Notes under the pieces: generated by a model
The model's database searches: none
What the model was told of the DNA's origin: nothing
Seen by the model: the letters and a program-made list of their open reading frames with translations, nothing else
Source of the DNA: JACZWZ01 sp036478235
Lineage (GTDB): Bacteria; Actinomycetota; Acidimicrobiia; Spongiisociales; UBA11373
Direction of reading: 5' to 3'
Length of the DNA stretch: 6,100 bases
Assembly: GCA_036478235.1 (NCBI GenBank)
Contig: JAZGDZ010000098.1
Span: 1-6,100, forward strand
Made by a program: the position numbers and the translations under genes
Shown here: piece after piece, positions 5,310 through 6,100 of the stretch
Position numbering within the stretch: the stretch's first letter is position 1
Layout: every line of letters begins with the position of its first letter

Positions 5310-6100
5310 ATGAAGTACGGGATCATCTATGCGAACTGGGCCGCACCCGAGCGCAAGTCTGCGCTCGAGTTGGCGGGACTCGCCGAGCGGCTCGGGTACG
5401 AGTCGCTGTGGACCACCGAGCATGTTGTGGTTCCCAAGGGCCACGCCACCGACTATCCGTATTCGAAGTCGGGGAGGATGCATGCCGGTGAGGACTTCCC
5501 GAGCCCCGACCCCCTCACCTGGCTGGCGTTCATGGCTGCGGCCACAGAGCAGATCAAGCTGGCCACCGGGGTCCTGATCCTGCCGCAGCGCAACCCACTG
5601 ATCCTCGCCAAGCAGGTAGCGACGGTCGACGTCCTGTCCGGGGGCCGGGTGATGCTCGGAGTCGGAGCCGGGTGGCTGGAGGAGGAATTCGACGCGCTCG
5701 GGGTCTCGTTTGCGGACCGAGGGGCGCGGGCCGACGAGGCGATCCGGCTCATGAGAAAGGTGTGGACCGACGAGCTGCCCTCGTTCTCCGGCGAATTCAC
5801 CTCGTTCGAGGAGGTCTACGTCCGCCCGATGCCGATACAGCGCCCGGTGCCGATCATCGTCGGAGGACACAGCAAGCGGGCCGCCCGGCGTGCCGGCGAG
5901 CTCGGGGACGGTTTCTTCCCGGCTGCAGCCGACTTCGCCGATCTGCCGGGGCTGGTGGCCCTGGCCCGCGAGCACGCCGAGCGCAGCGGGCGCGATCCTG
6001 CCGCCCTCGAGGTGACCATGGGCACCAGGCCGAACGCGGAGTGGGTCGAAAGGCTCACCGGGATCGGGGTGGACCGGATCCTGATCCCCGGGGGCTTCGG
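5310..6100 (+). CDS. LLM-class F420-dependent oxidoreductase (Rv2161c-like), 3' end outside the window
   Basis: The frame stays open from the ATG at 5310 to the window end (263 codons visible). It is a luciferase-like monooxygenase (LLM) TIM-barrel protein, resembling the probable F420-dependent oxidoreductases of the Rv2161c group. Landmarks are MKYGIIYANW at the N-terminus (first barrel strand), LGYESLWTTEH (28-38), TGVLILPQRNP (86-96), LSGGRVMLGVGAGW (109-122, cofactor-binding region), and VGGHSKRAARRAGELGDGF (184-202). Family members are about 280-330 residues, so only a short C-terminal piece is missing. Such enzymes move hydride between F420H2, or sometimes FMN, and an organic substrate; cofactor and substrate are not decided here. 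GGAAAGGAG (5296-5304) is a strong Shine-Dalgarno sequence five bases before the ATG. It is transcribed divergently from the thioesterase operon. Confidence 0.92.
   Translation, partial: MKYGIIYANWAAPERKSALELAGLAERLGYESLWTTEHVVVPKGHATDYPYSKSGRMHAGEDFPSPDPLTWLAFMAAATEQIKLATGVLILPQRNPLILAKQVATVDVLSGGRVMLGVGAGWLEEEFDALGVSFADRGARADEAIRLMRKVWTDELPSFSGEFTSFEEVYVRPMPIQRPVPIIVGGHSKRAARRAGELGDGFFPAAADFADLPGLVALAREHAERSGRDPAALEVTMGTRPNAEWVERLTGIGVDRILIPGGF

Noticed and set aside
4664..5491. 275-codon plus-strand open frame spanning the thioesterase, the divergent promoter and the oxidoreductase start
   Set aside because: It crosses two well-supported genes and their intergenic region and shows no recognisable domain.
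5247..5975. 242-codon minus-strand open frame opposite the LLM oxidoreductase
   Set aside because: It is antisense to a well-supported gene and has no recognisable family pattern. This is a common artefact of GC-rich codon use.

Overview
This is a GC-rich window from what looks like an actinobacterium. The evidence is indirect: an F420-type luciferase-like oxidoreductase, a two-domain VOC protein of the mycobacterial Rv0577/TB27.3 type, and -10 boxes of the TANNNT kind. I infer a free-living, possibly Acidimicrobiia-like lineage, but no marker gene is present to prove it.

Layout. Bases 1-229 hold no intact gene. They contain a short, frameshifted remnant of the N-terminus of a GlpD-like FAD dehydrogenase, a small perfect hairpin, and three imperfect 11-12 bp tandem repeats. 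Next comes a DUF885-family putative metallopeptidase on the minus strand (230-1885, GTG start). A 119-bp divergent promoter region with two inverted repeats separates it from a plus-strand two-domain VOC (glyoxalase/bleomycin-resistance fold) gene at 2005-2778. About 53 codons in the middle of that gene's first domain are read out of frame because of two mutually compensating indels. It converges on a minus-strand acetoacetyl-CoA synthetase (2818-4728). That gene lies 10 nt downstream of a PaaI-like hotdog thioesterase (4739-5254), so the two form an operon. A 55-bp divergent promoter region with a GC-rich inverted repeat leads to a plus-strand LLM-class (Rv2161c-like) F420-dependent oxidoreductase that starts at 5310 and runs off the window.

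The genes suggest ordinary catabolic housekeeping: CoA activation and hydrolysis of short or keto acids, peptide turnover, and flavin-type redox chemistry. I see no defence system, mobile element, CRISPR array, RNA gene or biosynthetic cluster. The items most worth a second look are the paired frameshifts in the VOC gene, the GlpD-like remnant with adjacent repeats at the left edge, and the inverted repeats in the two divergent promoter regions.
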